Assembly (NCBI RefSeq): GCF_001881565.1
Contig: NZ_MPDJ01000005.1
Span: 709,347-773,346, forward strand
DNA length: 64,000 nt
Direction: 5' to 3'
Origin: Eisenbergiella tayi
Lineage (GTDB): Bacteria; Bacillota; Clostridia; Lachnospirales; Lachnospiraceae
In this document: positions 62,680 to 64,000 of the stretch, one piece after another
How positions within the stretch are numbered: position 1 is the stretch's first letter
Layout: every line of letters begins with the position of its first letter
The notes under the pieces: generated by a model
What the model was told of the DNA's origin: nothing
The model's database searches: none
What the model saw: only the letters and a program-made list of their open reading frames with translations
Position numbers and translations under genes: made by a program

Positions 62680-63588
62680 TTATCCTTTAATAGAACCAAT
62701 CATTGCACCCTTCACGAAATATTTCTGAAGGAACGGATATACCAATACAATAGGAAGTGTCACCACCAATATTGATGCAGCCTTATAAGTTTCTGCTGCT
62801 ATAAAAGTGGAATCCACTAATCCTTCTCCCGCGCTTACTTCTATCATTTTCGCCGTGTCCAGCATCTGTTTCAGTTTTACCATCATCGGAAATTTATTGG
62901 TGGAACTCAAATACAGCATAGGATTAAAGTAAGCATTCCACCAGCCGACTGCATAGAACAAAACCATGGTTGCAATAACTGCCTTGGATACCGGAACAAC
63001 TACTTTCAGCAGAATCGTCGGTTCATTCGCTCCGTCAATAGAAGCTGCCTCACACAAACTTTCCGGTACACTCTCAAACGAAGTTTTCATCACTATCATG
63101 TTATAAGTACTGATTAACCCCATCAGCCACAGGCCGCTAAAGGTATCCATCAAATGCAATGACTTAATCAAAATAAAATTTGGAATCATCCCTCCCGAAA
63201 ACAGCATGGTAAAAACAATCATTCCTACAAAGATCTTTCGTCCTCGCAGTCTTCGCTTTGACAATGCGTATGCTGCCAGAGTAGTGGCAAATACATTTAA
63301 GAATGTGCCTACCACAGTCAGAACCACTGTATTTTTCATGGATGCGAAGATCTGCCCATCAAGAAGAAGCTGTCGATAAGCATCCACATTAAACTCAATC
63401 GGCCAGAGTACAACCTCACCCGCACCAACCGCACGGCTGGAACTGAAAGATACGGCAATTACATTTACAAACGGATACAGAGCCGCAAGTGTGAAAAGTA
63501 TCAGTACCGTATAGACAATAACCATGAAAATTTGTTCGCTTATTGACATTTTTATTTTTGATTTCTTAGTTTTGATTCTGCCTGCCAC
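62680..63588 (-). CDS. Sugar ABC transporter permease, YtcP type
   Basis: About 302 residues from GTG 63588, which has AAAGGGGGA upstream; the more upstream GTG at 63615 overlaps the previous permease. EAA loop: EAASIDGANEPTILLKVVVPVSK. The C-terminal PFLQKYFVKGAMIGSIKG ending is typical of the subgroup. It partners the truncated permease at the window end. Confidence 0.92.
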   Translation of the reverse strand: MAGRIKTKKSKIKMSISEQIFMVIVYTVLILFTLAALYPFVNVIAVSFSSSRAVGAGEVVLWPIEFNVDAYRQLLLDGQIFASMKNTVVLTVVGTFLNVFATTLAAYALSKRRLRGRKIFVGMIVFTMLFSGGMIPNFILIKSLHLMDTFSGLWLMGLISTYNMIVMKTSFESVPESLCEAASIDGANEPTILLKVVVPVSKAVIATMVLFYAVGWWNAYFNPMLYLSSTNKFPMMVKLKQMLDTAKMIEVSAGEGLVDSTFIAAETYKAASILVVTLPIVLVYPFLQKYFVKGAMIGSIKG

Positions 63589-63608
63589 AAAGAATCCCCC
63601 TTTCGTTA

Positions 63609-64000
63609 TTACCACAAACCTTCGCCGTTTATTTTTCTCGCAATTTTGTTTGTAGTGAACACAAGAATACAGCTGATTACTGACTGGAACAAACCGATTG
63701 CCGTGGTATAACTGTACTGCGCCCCCTCTATTCCGACACGGTATACATAGGTACTGATAACCTCCGCCACATCCCGAACAGCCGGGTTCATCAAAACATA
63801 AACCTGCTCAAATCCAATGTCCATCATGGAACCCATTCTCAAAATCAGCATTACCACGATTGTACTTTTCAGGCACGGCAGCGTAATGTACCAAATCTGC
63901 TTCAGCTTTCCTGCCCCGTCAATTCGGGCCGCCTCGTAAAGCTCCGGATCTATACCAGTGATAGCCGCCAGATAAACGATGGTTCCCCATCCGGCTCCCT
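63609..64000 (-). CDS. Sugar ABC transporter permease, LplB type (partial)
   Basis: The gene runs off the right window edge; 130 codons of its 3' part are present. The open frame continues to base 64000, and the visible residues include AAITGIDPELYEAARIDGAGKLKQ and an ITLP end of the EAA loop. It is the first visible gene of the pectin importer, so the real 5' end and any upstream regulator lie outside the window. Confidence 0.9.
   Translation of the reverse strand, partial: GAGWGTIVYLAAITGIDPELYEAARIDGAGKLKQIWYITLPCLKSTIVVMLILRMGSMMDIGFEQVYVLMNPAVRDVAEVISTYVYRVGIEGAQYSYTTAIGLFQSVISCILVFTTNKIARKINGEGLW

Overview
The window looks like chromosome from a gut-type Clostridia, most likely Lachnospiraceae. 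This is inferred from GGAGG ribosome-binding sites throughout, Gram-positive sugar ABC systems of the LplB/YtcP/solute-binding-lipoprotein type, AraC and YesM/YesN-type regulators, a meso-DAP dehydrogenase, HXXEE and pRiA4b ORF-3-like proteins, and the mix of glycoside hydrolase families. No rRNA, tRNA, CRISPR array or intact insertion sequence was seen.

Layout. 0.3-10.9 kb: an alpha/beta hydrolase, then a sugar locus with an AraC regulator, two permeases, a binding lipoprotein, a DapA/NanA-family aldolase and a sialidase-fold protein, followed by a GH4 glycosidase divergent from another AraC regulator. 10.9-16 kb: an accessory stretch with a low-molecular-weight phosphatase, a Fic cassette between 22-bp direct repeats, a second phosphatase 5' end left as a remnant, and an AAA ATPase/TOPRIM pair that looks like an anti-phage module. 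16-25.1 kb: purC and a purM that carries an N-terminal HTH, an ECF sigma/anti-sigma pair, a broken Fic gene with a small antitoxin-like partner, a pRiA4b-like protein, TetR, an HXXEE membrane protein and a VOC protein. 25.2-25.6 kb: a 368-bp near-perfect palindrome. 25.6-36.9 kb: two tandem GH36-like alpha-galactosidases, a full sugar ABC transporter, and a YesM/YesN two-component system whose response regulator is split at an 11-bp homopolymer. 36.9-42.4 kb: a lipoprotein and a Cys-rich membrane protein, a retron reverse transcriptase with a well-supported ncRNA upstream, and a divergent beta-helix protein. 42.2-45.8 kb: meso-DAP dehydrogenase, an LplD-like GH4 enzyme and its AraC neighbour. 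45.8-54.0 kb: a ten-gene chemotaxis operon that has no cheB. 54.5-55.5 kb: a PIN-like protein and an HTH protein. 56-64 kb: a pectin/rhamnogalacturonan utilisation operon (ABC transporter, PL22-like, GH105, AraC, an unassigned 598-aa protein), cut by the window end.

The common theme is plant or host glycan capture: three LplB/YtcP/lipoprotein importers, each beside its own regulator and glycan-cleaving enzymes, plus a chemotaxis cluster. Onto this are laid defence-type modules. The most notable is the retron: the RT has the NAxxH and VTG signatures, and the region upstream has 14-bp complementary ends that fit the a1/a2 stem, but there is no obvious canonical effector. All functional statements rest on motif reading by eye; no database search was run.
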